The notes under the pieces: model-generated
Told to the model about the DNA's origin: nothing
The model's database searches: none
What the model saw: the letters and a program-made list of their open reading frames with translations, nothing else
Source of the DNA: Streptomyces sp. T12
GTDB taxonomy: Bacteria; Actinomycetota; Actinomycetes; Streptomycetales; Streptomycetaceae
DNA: 64,000 nt
Assembly: GCF_028736035.1 (NCBI RefSeq)
Contig: NZ_CP117866.1
Span: 10,023,001 to 10,087,000 of the forward strand
Direction of reading: 5' to 3'
Program-made: the position numbers and the translations under genes
Shown: piece after piece, positions 17,165 through 25,250 of the stretch
Layout: each line of letters opens with the position of its first letter
Position numbering within the stretch: position 1 is the first letter of the stretch

Positions 17165-18061
17165 ATGGACACCGAACTGCTGTCAGGGCTGCGCGTCGAC
17201 TACACCGATCAGGACGATCCCGTGCTGATCCGGCCCGACGGCAGCCCGGTGGACACCTGGCGCGAGAACTACCCCTACCAGCAGCGCATGGAGCGCCCGG
17301 AGTACGAGTGGCACAAGCGGCTGCAGCAGATCGAACTGCTGAAGCTGCAGCGCTGGATCAAGGAGACCGGCCGTCGTCTCGTCATCGTCTTCGAAGGACG
17401 GGACGCGGCCGGCAAGGGCGGCACCATCAAGCGCTTCACGGAGCACCTCAACCCGCGCGGCGCCCGGGTGGTGGCGCTGGAGAAGCCGACCGAACGTGAG
17501 CGCGGGCAGTGGTACTTCCAGCGGTACGTCGAGCATCTGCCGACCGCCGGCGAGATCGTGCTGTTCGACCGGTCCTGGTACAACCGGGCCGGTGTGGAGC
17601 GTGTGATGGGCTTCTGCACGGACGACGAGTACCGGCGCTTCATGCGGCAGGCGCCCGCCTTCGAGCGGATGCTGGTGGACGACGGTGTCGACCTGATCAA
17701 GTTCTGGTTCTCGGTGTCCCAGGGCGAGCAGCGCACCCGGTTCACCATCCGCCAGGTCGATCCCGTACGGCAGTGGAAGCTCAGCCCCATGGACCTGGCG
17801 TCGCTGGACCGCTGGGAGGACTACACCGCTGCCAAGGTCGCCATGTTCCGCGAGACGGACACCGAGCACGCGCCCTGGACGGTGGTGAAGAGCAACGACA
17901 AGAAGCGGGCCCGCGTCGAGGCCATGCGCAGCGTGCTGGCCCGCTTCGACTACACCGACAAGGACGAGGAGGTCGTCGGCACCCCCGACCCCCGGATCAT
18001 CGGCGCGGCCGCGGGCCTGCTGGAGGCGGGCGAGGACGACTCCGAGCAGGCGGGAAGGTGA
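17165..18061 (+). CDS. ppk2: polyphosphate kinase 2 family protein
   Basis: A 298-residue P-loop kinase that uses polyphosphate to phosphorylate a nucleoside diphosphate or monophosphate. Walker A FEGRDAAGKGGTIKR lies at about residues 76-90, Walker B-like EIVLFDRSWYNRAGVERVMGF at about 132, lid segment QGEQRTRFTIRQVDPVRQWKLSPMD at about 180, and APWTVVKSNDKKRARVEAM near 240. The ATG at 17165 is used; a GTG two codons earlier (17159) is possible. One-domain length fits PPK2 class I. Which nucleotide is used cannot be read. It lies alone between the pectate lyase and a convergent luciferase-like gene. Confidence 0.93.
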   Translation: MDTELLSGLRVDYTDQDDPVLIRPDGSPVDTWRENYPYQQRMERPEYEWHKRLQQIELLKLQRWIKETGRRLVIVFEGRDAAGKGGTIKRFTEHLNPRGARVVALEKPTERERGQWYFQRYVEHLPTAGEIVLFDRSWYNRAGVERVMGFCTDDEYRRFMRQAPAFERMLVDDGVDLIKFWFSVSQGEQRTRFTIRQVDPVRQWKLSPMDLASLDRWEDYTAAKVAMFRETDTEHAPWTVVKSNDKKRARVEAMRSVLARFDYTDKDEEVVGTPDPRIIGAAAGLLEAGEDDSEQAGR

Positions 18062-18070
18062 CGCCAGGCC

Positions 18071-18454
18071 CTAGCCGCGGGGCAGCACCGTGACGCGGCG
18101 GAAGTTGCACTCGTTCCCTGCCGGGCGACCGGCAGGGGAGGGCCGGTTCTGATGGGCCTTGAGCGCGGCGCTGACCAGGCTCATCAGCAGATCCACGTCC
18201 GTGTCGCAGTCGAGATGGACGGTCACCCAGCCAGAGCCGGGGACCAGTCGGATCGCGGTCGACTCCTGGAGGTCGTCGTGGAACCGCCGGATGGCCGACA
18301 CCGTCAGATGCAGGTCCACGTCCCGGTCGGAGTGGAAGTGCACGATCTCGCTGTGGACGGAGCGCAGTGCCCGTCCTGCGCCGCAACTGGCCGGGCCCGA
18401 GCTGAGGTCGGGCCAGACTTCCAGTCGTTCCATGGCGCGTTGGGCCGGTGTCAT
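18071..18454 (-). CDS. luciferase-domain (DUF5519-like) protein
   Basis: A 127-residue protein with the Streptomyces pattern PAQRAMERLEVWPDLSSGPASCGAGRALRSVHSEIVHFHSDRDVDLHLT, then VSAIRRFHDD, a SGWVTVHLDCDTDVDLLMSLVSAALKAHQ helix and a polar tail. This matches the small conserved family annotated as luciferase-like, which has no proven enzymatic role in bacteria. It is cytoplasmic. Length is normal for the family. It converges with ppk2, with 9 bases between the stops. Confidence 0.75.
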   Translation of the reverse strand: MTPAQRAMERLEVWPDLSSGPASCGAGRALRSVHSEIVHFHSDRDVDLHLTVSAIRRFHDDLQESTAIRLVPGSGWVTVHLDCDTDVDLLMSLVSAALKAHQNRPSPAGRPAGNECNFRRVTVLPRG

Positions 18455-18560
18455 GACCCCATAGTCACCCGATCACCGCGCCGCAACCAGAGGTTGAGCA
18501 CTTCGTAACCGGGGCGTGAGGTGTCTGACAGGGCCCCGCGGCCGGCCGTGAGTACGGCGT

Positions 18561-19481
18561 CTACTCCGGCGGCGTCGGTGTGTCGTGTGTGCGGTACATC
18601 GCCTGCACGTCCAGCTCCAGCTGGACCGTGGGACCGACGACCGCGATCCCGCGGGCCAGCATGCTGCGCCAGTTCAGGGTGAAGTCCTCCCGGTGCAGCT
18701 CCGCCTTGGCCAGCGCCGCGCACCGCAACTCCTCGCCGTAGCCGCCGTTGACGGACCCCAGATAGGTGGTGTCCAGCTCCACCGAGCGGCTCACTCCGTG
18801 CATGGTGAGCGAGCCGTGCAGGGTCCACTTGGCGCCGCCGCGGTAGGCGAACCGCGTGCTGGTGAAGTCGATGTACGGGTAGCGCTCGACGTTCAGGAAG
18901 TCGGCCGAACGCAGATGGTTGTCCCGGGTGTTGTTGCCCGTGGTGATGCTGGAGGCGTCGATGCGCACCGACACGTGGGACTCGGCCATGTCGGGCGCCA
19001 CCCGGATGCCGCCCGTGAACCGCTCGAAGCGGCCGTGGACGTGGGCCATGCCGACGTGCTTGGCGATGAACCGGATCGCCGTGTGCGGCGGGTCGAACAG
19101 CCAGGTGCCGGGCGCCGGCAGTTCCAGCTGCCGGGCCGACGTCAGCTGGACGCGTGTGGCGGGCAGCGGCGGACCGGCGACGACGTCCAGGGTCTCCCGG
19201 TGCGGTGTCAGGCCCTCGGCCGTCACCATCAGGCTGTAGCGGCCCGGGGGCAGCGTGGCGAGGAAGAGGCCGTACGGGTCCGTCGTACCGGACGCCACGA
19301 CCTGGTGCGAGTCCAGTGCGGTCACGGTCACGTCGGCGCCGCGCATCGGCAGTCCCACCGGGTCCACGACCTCGCGGCCCACGACGCCCGCACCGGCCGG
19401 CACGGGCAACGGGACACCTGGCGCCCCTCGGGAGCGTCGACTCCCTCGGGAGTTTCGACTCCAGAGCAGACCGAGGGGCAT
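18561..19481 (-). CDS. YceI family protein with N-terminal carboxypeptidase-regulatory-like domain
   Basis: A 306-residue two-domain protein. ATG at 19481 is chosen because AGAAAGG lies 8 bases upstream. Residues about 35-95 (VVGREVVDPVGLPMRGADVTVTALDSHQVVASGTTDPYGLFLATLPPGRYSLMVTAEG) form a beta-sandwich of the carboxypeptidase-regulatory-like kind. Residues about 105-300 form a YceI lipocalin-like barrel: PGTWLFDPPHTAIRFIAKHVGMAHVHGRFERFTGGI, SSITTGNNTRDNHLRSADFLNVERYPYIDF, LTMHGVSRSVEL. YceI proteins bind isoprenoid or other lipids. No clear signal peptide follows the short basic N-terminus. Confidence 0.88.
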   Translation of the reverse strand: MPLGLLWSRNSRGSRRSRGAPGVPLPVPAGAGVVGREVVDPVGLPMRGADVTVTALDSHQVVASGTTDPYGLFLATLPPGRYSLMVTAEGLTPHRETLDVVAGPPLPATRVQLTSARQLELPAPGTWLFDPPHTAIRFIAKHVGMAHVHGRFERFTGGIRVAPDMAESHVSVRIDASSITTGNNTRDNHLRSADFLNVERYPYIDFTSTRFAYRGGAKWTLHGSLTMHGVSRSVELDTTYLGSVNGGYGEELRCAALAKAELHREDFTLNWRSMLARGIAVVGPTVQLELDVQAMYRTHDTPTPPE

Positions 19482-19541
19482 GGCGATCACCTTTCTTCTT
19501 TCTTCCGGCGTGGGGGGATCTTCGAGCGTGGGGGGGGGAGG

Positions 19542-20624
19542 TCAGTGGGCGGCCGCGGTCGGCGGTGCGCCCTCGTACGCCGCCCGCAGCAGGGCGAGCA
19601 CGCCGTCGGCCGTGACCGGGCGGGGGTTGGCGTACGCCTGGCCCGCGGTCTGCGCGGCGGCGGTCGCCAAGTCGGCTTCGCCGAGGCCCAGTTCGGCGAG
19701 GGAGCGGGGCGCGCCCAGGCGTCCGGCCAGTTCCCACAGGGCGGTCGGCGCATCGGGCGCGTCCAGGGCGCGGGCCACCGCCGCGACCGCGTCCGGGGCG
19801 GCGGGCGCGTTGTGGGCCAGGGCGTACGGCAGCACCACCGTGTGCGTCTCGGCGTGCGGCAGCCCGAAACTGCCGCCCAGGACGTGGCAGAGCTTGTGGT
19901 GCAGGCCCATGGTGGTGGCGCCCAGACAGGACCCGCACAGCCAGGCCCCGTACAGCGCGCGACCGCGGGCCTCCAGGCACGTCGGCTCCTCGGCCACGTC
20001 CGCAAGCGCCCGCGCCATCGCCCGTACGCCCTCCTCGGCCATCAGCGCGATCAGGGGCGAGGTGTCGGGGGCGTACAGGGCCTCGACGGCATGCGCGACG
20101 GCGTTGATCCCGCTGGTCACGGAGAGCGGTACGGGCAGGGACAGGGTGAGCTCGGGGTCGTAGACGACGCTGCGGGGCAGCACCTTCGGGTCGCGGCCGG
20201 TGCGCTTGACGCCGTGCTCGGTCAGGCCCCAGACCGGGGTCATCTCCGAGCCGGAGTAGGTGGACGGCACCGCGATCAGCGGCAGGCCGGTGCGCAGCGC
20301 GATCGCCTTGCCCAGCCCGACCGACGAGCCGCCGCCGACCGCCACGCACCCGTCGGCCCCGGCCGCGCGAGCCGCCTGGACGGCCACGTCGGCGACCTCG
20401 ACGGGCACGTGCATCCGGGCCCGGTCGTGCACCCCGACGCACACCGGGCCGAGCGCGTCCGCGACCGCCCGCGCGGTGTCCGCGCCCCGCGTCCCGCACA
20501 CCACGAGCACCCGCCGCAGCCCGAGCCGCCCGGCCTCGTCCGGCGTCGCGGACACCGCCGCGCCGGGCCGGAAGACAACCCGCACGGGCCGGGCCTCGTA
20601 GGAGAAGTCGAGGACGTCCTTCAC
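19542..20624 (-). CDS. maleylacetate reductase
   Basis: A 360-residue iron-containing-alcohol-dehydrogenase-fold enzyme that reduces maleylacetate to 3-oxoadipate with NAD(P)H. The GTG at 20624 overlaps the dioxygenase stop in a GTGA arrangement, showing translational coupling. Motifs: VAVGGGSSVGLGKAIAL (about 97-113, nucleotide loop), PLIAVPSTYSGSEMTPVWGLT, RSVVYDPELTLSLPVPLSVTSGINAVAHAVEALYA, and the metal-site region MGLHHKLCHVLGGSFGLPHAETHTVVLPYALAHN (about 237-270). The presence of a hydroxyquinol-type dioxygenase and FAD monooxygenase upstream fixes its pathway: resorcinol or hydroxyquinol to 3-oxoadipate. Confidence 0.93.
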   Translation of the reverse strand: MKDVLDFSYEARPVRVVFRPGAAVSATPDEAGRLGLRRVLVVCGTRGADTARAVADALGPVCVGVHDRARMHVPVEVADVAVQAARAAGADGCVAVGGGSSVGLGKAIALRTGLPLIAVPSTYSGSEMTPVWGLTEHGVKRTGRDPKVLPRSVVYDPELTLSLPVPLSVTSGINAVAHAVEALYAPDTSPLIALMAEEGVRAMARALADVAEEPTCLEARGRALYGAWLCGSCLGATTMGLHHKLCHVLGGSFGLPHAETHTVVLPYALAHNAPAAPDAVAAVARALDAPDAPTALWELAGRLGAPRSLAELGLGEADLATAAAQTAGQAYANPRPVTADGVLALLRAAYEGAPPTAAAH

Positions 20625-21481
20625 GCGCGCTCCAGTACGAGGTCGAAGCGGGCGCGCCGGAAGGGGTTCGCCACGCCGAACTCCCGTGCCGCCGACGGGT
20701 CGTCGACCGAGGCGAAGTCCGTGACAAGGCCCGGCTTGACGGCGAACACCGCGTCCGAGTCCAAATAGTCGCTCCCCGCCACGAAGATGTGCGTGGTCAC
20801 CGGGGCGTGCCCCTCGGCCGAGGCGATGAAGTGGATGTGCGCGGGCCGGTAGGGGTGCCGTCCGGCGGCCCGCAGCAGCCCGCCGACCGGCCCGTCCGTC
20901 GGGATGGGGTACGGGCTCGGCACACACGTACGGAACCAGAACCGGCCCTCGTCGTCCGCGGTGAACAGGCCGCGCCCGTTGCCCGGCGGTTGCACGTCGG
21001 GCTGCTGCACGTCGTAGAAGCCGTTCCCGTCGGCCTGCCACACGTCGACGACCGCGCCGGGCAGCGGGCCGCCGTCCCGGGACAGCACCCGCCCGCTCAC
21101 CACGCACGGCTCGCCGCCGCCCACCAGGTCGATGTTCGCGCCGAGCTCGCGCACCGGCGAGGCGGTCATGTGGAACGGGCCCAGCACGGTCGATTCGGTG
21201 GCGCCGGGGCCCTGTCGCTCGTTGATGGTCTCCACGAGCATCGACAGTCCGAGCACGTCCGAGAGCAGGATGAACTCCTGCCGGGTGTCCGTGCAGGCCT
21301 GCCCGGTCGCCGTCAGGAAGCCGATCGCCCGCTCCCACTCCTCCTGCGTCAGCCGCGTCTCGCGCGCGAAGGCGTGCAGATGCCGGACCAGCCCCGTCAG
21401 CAGCTCCCGCAGCCGCGGATCGTCCGTGCCGCGCAGACTGGCGACCACCTCGTCCGTGACCCTCGCGTCGTCGCCGCCCAT
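20621..21481 (-). CDS. intradiol ring-cleavage dioxygenase (hydroxyquinol 1,2-dioxygenase type)
   Basis: A 286-residue non-haem Fe(III) dioxygenase. ATG at 21481 is chosen because GAAGGAG lies 5 bases upstream; an ATG at 21505, one base after the stop of the monooxygenase, is an alternative. The N-terminal dimer helix domain (LRELLTGLVRHLHAFARETRLTQEEWERAIGFLTATGQ) is followed by FVLSDVLGLSMLVE-like sequence and the catalytic core: VDVWQADGNGFYDVQQP with a Tyr ligand, FRTCVPSPYPIPTDGPVG with the second Tyr, and RPAHIHFIASAEGHAPVTTHIFVAGSDYLDSDAVF with the His ligands. It cleaves hydroxyquinol to maleylacetate, the substrate of the next gene. Confidence 0.93.
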   Translation of the reverse strand: MGGDDARVTDEVVASLRGTDDPRLRELLTGLVRHLHAFARETRLTQEEWERAIGFLTATGQACTDTRQEFILLSDVLGLSMLVETINERQGPGATESTVLGPFHMTASPVRELGANIDLVGGGEPCVVSGRVLSRDGGPLPGAVVDVWQADGNGFYDVQQPDVQPPGNGRGLFTADDEGRFWFRTCVPSPYPIPTDGPVGGLLRAAGRHPYRPAHIHFIASAEGHAPVTTHIFVAGSDYLDSDAVFAVKPGLVTDFASVDDPSAAREFGVANPFRRARFDLVLERA

Positions 21482-21506
21482 GCCGGCTCCTTCCTGGGCG
21501 CTCATC

Positions 21507-23246
21507 TCAACCGTGCCCGAGAATCCGCCGCAGCGCCCCCGTGAGCAACCGTTCGGCGTCCTCGGGCGCGTCGGCGTGCCGGAACGCCACATAGCCGTCG
21601 GGGCGTACGAGGAGGGCGCCCCCGTCGGAGATCTCGCTCAGGTCCGCCCAGTCGCCGTACGGGTCCTCGTACTCCTGGCCCGGTCCGACGACGACCGTGG
21701 CGATGTCGAGGGGCTGGGCCTCGGCGGCCCGCAGCCACACCTCGCCGCCGATGCCGGTGAGCAGCGTGAAGCGGCCCTTGCCGACGGTGTCGAGGGTGGA
21801 CAGGGTCCGGGTCCCGGAGGTGATCCAGGCGTGCGGGAGCTTGGCGCCGGGACGGGAGGTGGGCTGGTGGTGCAGCTCGGCGTCGCGGGAGAAGCCGGGG
21901 TCGGGCGTGCCGTCGGGGACGACCGCGGCGGAGGCGTAGCGCTGGTTGAGGTCGACGCCGTGCGCGTTGAACTCGTACACCTTGAAGGCGATGGCCTCGC
22001 GCAGCGCGGCCCGTTGCTTGGCGGCGGCCTCGGTGGCGTCCTTGCGGGCGGCGATGTTGGCCCACAGCTGCTCGGGCGTCTGCGGCGAGAGCCCGTCGAG
22101 CGCCTCGAAGATCGGTGCGGTCTCGGCGATGGACTTGTTGGCGCGGGTCACGATCTGCCTGCCGACCGGCGCGCGCTCCACGGTGTAGGTGTCGAGGAGC
22201 TCGGGCGTGGCGACGCCGTCGAGGACGAGCTTCAGCTTCCAGGCCAGGTTGTAGGAGTCCTGGATGGAGGTGTTGGAGCCGAGCCCGTTGGACGGCGGGT
22301 GGCGGTGCACGGCGTCACCGGCGCAGAAGACACGGCCGCGCGCATACGTCTCGGCGTACATCTCGTTGACCGTCCACGCCGAGGACGACTTGATGGTCAC
22401 CGGTATCTCGTCGTCGCCGACCAGCTGCCGTATGACGGACAGGGCGTACTCCTCGGTGAGGTCGGGGGCGCCCGCGCTCACGTCGTAGCCCCAGACGATC
22501 AGCCACTCGTTCCAGGGGCGCACGCAGCGGACCAGCCCCGCACCGATACCGCCGACCGTGGCGCCGGGCGCCAGCACCCAGTAGAGGGTGGAGGGCCGGT
22601 GCGCGGTGTACTTGCTCAGATCCGCGTCGAAGACGATGTTGACGCTGCCCGCGACCCCCATCTGACCGCCCATCGGCAGTCCGGCGTCCTCGGCGACCTT
22701 GGACCGGCCGCCGTCGGCGCCGATCAGGTACTTGGCACGGATGGTGTACTCGTCGCCGCGCAGCCGGTCCTCTACGGTGACCGTGACGCCGGCCTCGTCC
22801 TGGACGAAAGACTTGTAGACCGTGCTGAAGCGGAAGTCGGTGCCGCGGGCGATCGCCGCGTTCACCAGCACCGGCTCCATCAGGTGCTGCGGCATGTCGC
22901 ACATGCGGGTCGGACTGGCCACGTCGTGCGCGGCCTGCACGAGCGGGTCGTTGCCCCAGGAACGCACCCGGCCGAGCTCCTCACCGGCCAGGCTGGTGCA
23001 GAAGGTCGTGTTGCCCATCAGGTGCTGCGGCGTCGCCTTGGCGATCACCTCGTCCTCCACACCCAGGTCGCGCAGCACCTCCATGGTGCGCTGGTTGGTG
23101 ATGTGCGCGCGGGGCGTGTCGGCGAGGCTCGCGTACCGGGTGACGACCATGTTGCGCACGCCGTAGGTGCTCAGGGCGAGCGCGGCCGACGCGCCCGCCG
23201 GGCCGCTGCCCACGATCAGTACGTCGGTCTCGACAACGGTGTGCAC
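21507..23246 (-). CDS. FAD-dependent aromatic hydroxylase (probable resorcinol hydroxylase)
   Basis: A 579-residue group A flavin monooxygenase. GTG at 23246 is preferred because GGAG lies about 10 bases upstream; GTG at 23273 also keeps frame. FAD motifs: DVLIVGSGPAGASAALALSTYGVRNMVV at the N-terminus, the DG motif YLIGADGGRSKVAEDAG, and the GD motif GRVFCAGDAVHRHPPSNGLGSNTSIQDSYNLAWKLKLVL. A thioredoxin-like C-terminal domain (PHAWITSGTRTLSTLDTVGKGRFTLLTGIGG) is typical of phenol hydroxylase-like members. With the two genes downstream it most likely makes hydroxyquinol from resorcinol or a substituted phenol. Gap to the dioxygenase is 1-25 bases. Confidence 0.9.
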   Translation of the reverse strand: MHTVVETDVLIVGSGPAGASAALALSTYGVRNMVVTRYASLADTPRAHITNQRTMEVLRDLGVEDEVIAKATPQHLMGNTTFCTSLAGEELGRVRSWGNDPLVQAAHDVASPTRMCDMPQHLMEPVLVNAAIARGTDFRFSTVYKSFVQDEAGVTVTVEDRLRGDEYTIRAKYLIGADGGRSKVAEDAGLPMGGQMGVAGSVNIVFDADLSKYTAHRPSTLYWVLAPGATVGGIGAGLVRCVRPWNEWLIVWGYDVSAGAPDLTEEYALSVIRQLVGDDEIPVTIKSSSAWTVNEMYAETYARGRVFCAGDAVHRHPPSNGLGSNTSIQDSYNLAWKLKLVLDGVATPELLDTYTVERAPVGRQIVTRANKSIAETAPIFEALDGLSPQTPEQLWANIAARKDATEAAAKQRAALREAIAFKVYEFNAHGVDLNQRYASAAVVPDGTPDPGFSRDAELHHQPTSRPGAKLPHAWITSGTRTLSTLDTVGKGRFTLLTGIGGEVWLRAAEAQPLDIATVVVGPGQEYEDPYGDWADLSEISDGGALLVRPDGYVAFRHADAPEDAERLLTGALRRILGHG

Positions 23247-23342
23247 GACAGAACGCTCCAGGAGATGAGGCACGAGAACGGGCCGGAGACGAGAACGGAC
23301 TCCGACCTTTCAAGATCATGGAGCGGTCCGGCCGCTTATGGG

Positions 23343-23359
23343 TGTCTCAATACGAGACA
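23343..23359. promoter_or_regulatory. candidate activator binding site between hydroxylase operon and GAF/Fis regulator
   Basis: TGTCTC and GAGACA are exact reverse complements separated by AATAC, giving a 17-bp inverted repeat. It lies 96 bases upstream of the hydroxylase start and 48 bases upstream of the regulator start. Fis-type helix-turn-helix regulators of aromatic pathways bind such spaced palindromes upstream of their target promoter, so this is the likely target of the regulator at 23408. Confidence 0.65.
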
Positions 23360-23407
23360 GCCCGCTGTCGCTCCCCGCGGGACGCCCCCGATACGGTGAA
23401 CAGCGCC

Positions 23408-25183
23408 ATGACCACCGCCGAACATCCTCCTGCCCTCGCCCCCCTCCGCCATGCGCGCGAGCGGTTCCTGACGGGGCGCCCGCTCCCGGACGGCGTACCG
23501 GACGACGTCGTCGCGGCCTGGCGACGCGCCCGTTTCTTCGGGGTACGGCCCGATCTCGAAGGCCCGGTACGGGAGTTGGCCCACCCCGTCGACTCGCCCC
23601 TGCTGGAGGCGGCGCGTCCCGTGCTCACCCGTATCGCCCAGGCCCTGGACGCCGGACGGTCGGCGCTCGTGCTCACCGACGAACGGCTGAGGGTGCTGTG
23701 GTCGGCCGGCAGCGCGCCCGGCGACGACACGTGCGGCGACCTGTCCGAGCGGCAGGTCGGCCACAACAGCGCCGCGCTCGCCCTGCGCACCCGGCGCCGG
23801 GCCGAGGTGCACGGTCCCGAGCACTTCCTCGACATGTGGCAGGACGTCTCCGCGGTCAGCGTGCCGCTGCTCTCCCCGGAGACGGGACAGGCGCTCGGCA
23901 CCGTGACGGTCGCCTCCGGCCTGTGCGCCGGCTGCCGCCCGCACCCCGGCGCCGCCCTCGCCGAGGCGGCCGCCACGGCGGTGGAGGCGGAACTGCGGGC
24001 ACGCGCGCGTACCGCGGAACGGGTCCTGCTCGACGCATACGAGCGGGCCGTGCGGGGGCGCGAGCGGGCGGTCGTCGCGCTGGACGGCCGTAACCGCCTG
24101 GTCAGCGAGGCGGCGGCACGCCTGGCCTCGCCGCAGGTGCTGGAGGCTTTGGAGCGGGGCGTGCGGGCGTGGGGGAGGGGAAGCGGGACGGGAAGCGGGA
24201 GGGCGGCCGGTGAGTCGTACGAGATCTCGCTGCCCGAGGACGCCGGGTGCACCGTCGAGATCACTCCGGTACGGCATGAGGGCCGCGCTCTCGGCCTGGT
24301 CGCCGTGCTCGCGCCACGTCCCGTGGAGTCGGCACCGGCGCTGCCCCGTCCGGGGAGCGCGTCGGTGGGGAGGTCGGTGCCGTGGCGGCACGCCGTCGCG
24401 CAGGCCACGGCCCTGGCCCGTACCGCGGGACCCCTGCTCGTCGTGGGCGAACGGGGCACGGGCAAGACCACGCTCGCTCTCGAACTGCTCGACGGCACGG
24501 CTCCGTTGGTCGTGGACGCCGCCGAATCACCCGAACTCGGCCTCGGGGTCCCCCCGGCCGAAGGCTGGGGGAGGGCCGGTGACCGCCCGCTGCTCCTGCG
24601 CCACGCCGAACGGCTGGCCCAGCCGGACATCGCCGCCCTCAACTCCCTCCTCGACGAACGCCCCGACGTCCACCTGGTCGCCACCTACACTCCCGGCCCC
24701 GCGCCGGGCCCCTGCCTGCAGCGGCTCCTCGACACCCTCGCGGCCCGCTCGGTGACCCTGCCCGCCCTGCGGGAACGCCCCGAGGACATCAGGGAGTTGC
24801 TCCCCGCCCTCGCGCCCGCTCCGGCCCCCGGCAGCCCGCCGCTGACCTGGACCTTGGACGCGCTGCGGGCGCTGGAGCAGCACCCCTGGCCCGGGAACGT
24901 CACCGAACTCGCCCACCTTGTGAGGGCGTTGGCGAGTCAGCGGCGGATCTGCGGACCCGTTCGGCGCGGCGAACTGCCGGATCCCGTTCGGGAGGGACCC
25001 GCGGGACGCAACCTCAGCCCGATGGAGCTCGCCGAGCGGGCGGCGATCCTGGAGGCGCTGCGGCGCCACGGCGGCAACAAGGCGCGCGCCGCGGCGGCGT
25101 TGGGGATCGCCCGGGCCACCCTCTACCGGAAGCTGCGGGGGTACCAGGGGCGGGATGCCTCGATCACCCAGAAGCTGCCCTGA
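23408..25183 (+). CDS. GAF/AAA+/Fis-type transcriptional regulator without sigma-54 contact motif
   Basis: A 591-residue AcoR-like regulator. Residues about 60-200 form a GAF sensor domain (GHNSAALALRTRRRAEVHGPEHFLDMWQDVSAVSVPL). Residues 347-355 hold a Walker A (GERGTGKTT). LPALRERPEDI (451-461) and HPWPGNVTEL (492-501) are the usual late AAA+ motifs. A Fis-type helix-turn-helix lies at 548-577. The GAFTGA loop that touches sigma-54 is absent, and Walker B is degenerate (PLLLRHAE in place of xxLFLDE). Streptomyces lacks sigma-54, so it must act on ordinary RNA polymerase. It diverges from the hydroxyquinol operon and is probably its aromatic-responsive activator. An in-frame GTG at 23396 is an alternative start. 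Confidence 0.88.
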   Translation: MTTAEHPPALAPLRHARERFLTGRPLPDGVPDDVVAAWRRARFFGVRPDLEGPVRELAHPVDSPLLEAARPVLTRIAQALDAGRSALVLTDERLRVLWSAGSAPGDDTCGDLSERQVGHNSAALALRTRRRAEVHGPEHFLDMWQDVSAVSVPLLSPETGQALGTVTVASGLCAGCRPHPGAALAEAAATAVEAELRARARTAERVLLDAYERAVRGRERAVVALDGRNRLVSEAAARLASPQVLEALERGVRAWGRGSGTGSGRAAGESYEISLPEDAGCTVEITPVRHEGRALGLVAVLAPRPVESAPALPRPGSASVGRSVPWRHAVAQATALARTAGPLLVVGERGTGKTTLALELLDGTAPLVVDAAESPELGLGVPPAEGWGRAGDRPLLLRHAERLAQPDIAALNSLLDERPDVHLVATYTPGPAPGPCLQRLLDTLAARSVTLPALRERPEDIRELLPALAPAPAPGSPPLTWTLDALRALEQHPWPGNVTELAHLVRALASQRRICGPVRRGELPDPVREGPAGRNLSPMELAERAAILEALRRHGGNKARAAAALGIARATLYRKLRGYQGRDASITQKLP

Positions 25184-25250
25184 TCGCCCCGCAGCCTTGA
25201 CCACCTCGAAGCCCTGCGGGCCTTGTCGTGGTCCGGTTCACCTGTGGGCC

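Noticed and set aside
19530..19541. Run of G/C next to the maleylacetate reductase stop as a terminator
   Set aside because: A homopolymer run without a stem; no hairpin of useful strength.
18585..23399. Long plus-strand frames (727 and 755 codons) over the YceI and hydroxyquinol genes
   Set aside because: Shadows of minus-strand genes whose catalytic motifs are complete.
23408..25183. Possible RtcR-like regulator for rtcB
   Set aside because: The AAA+ regulator has a GAF sensor, not a CARF domain, lies 14 kb away and is divergent from an aromatic operon.
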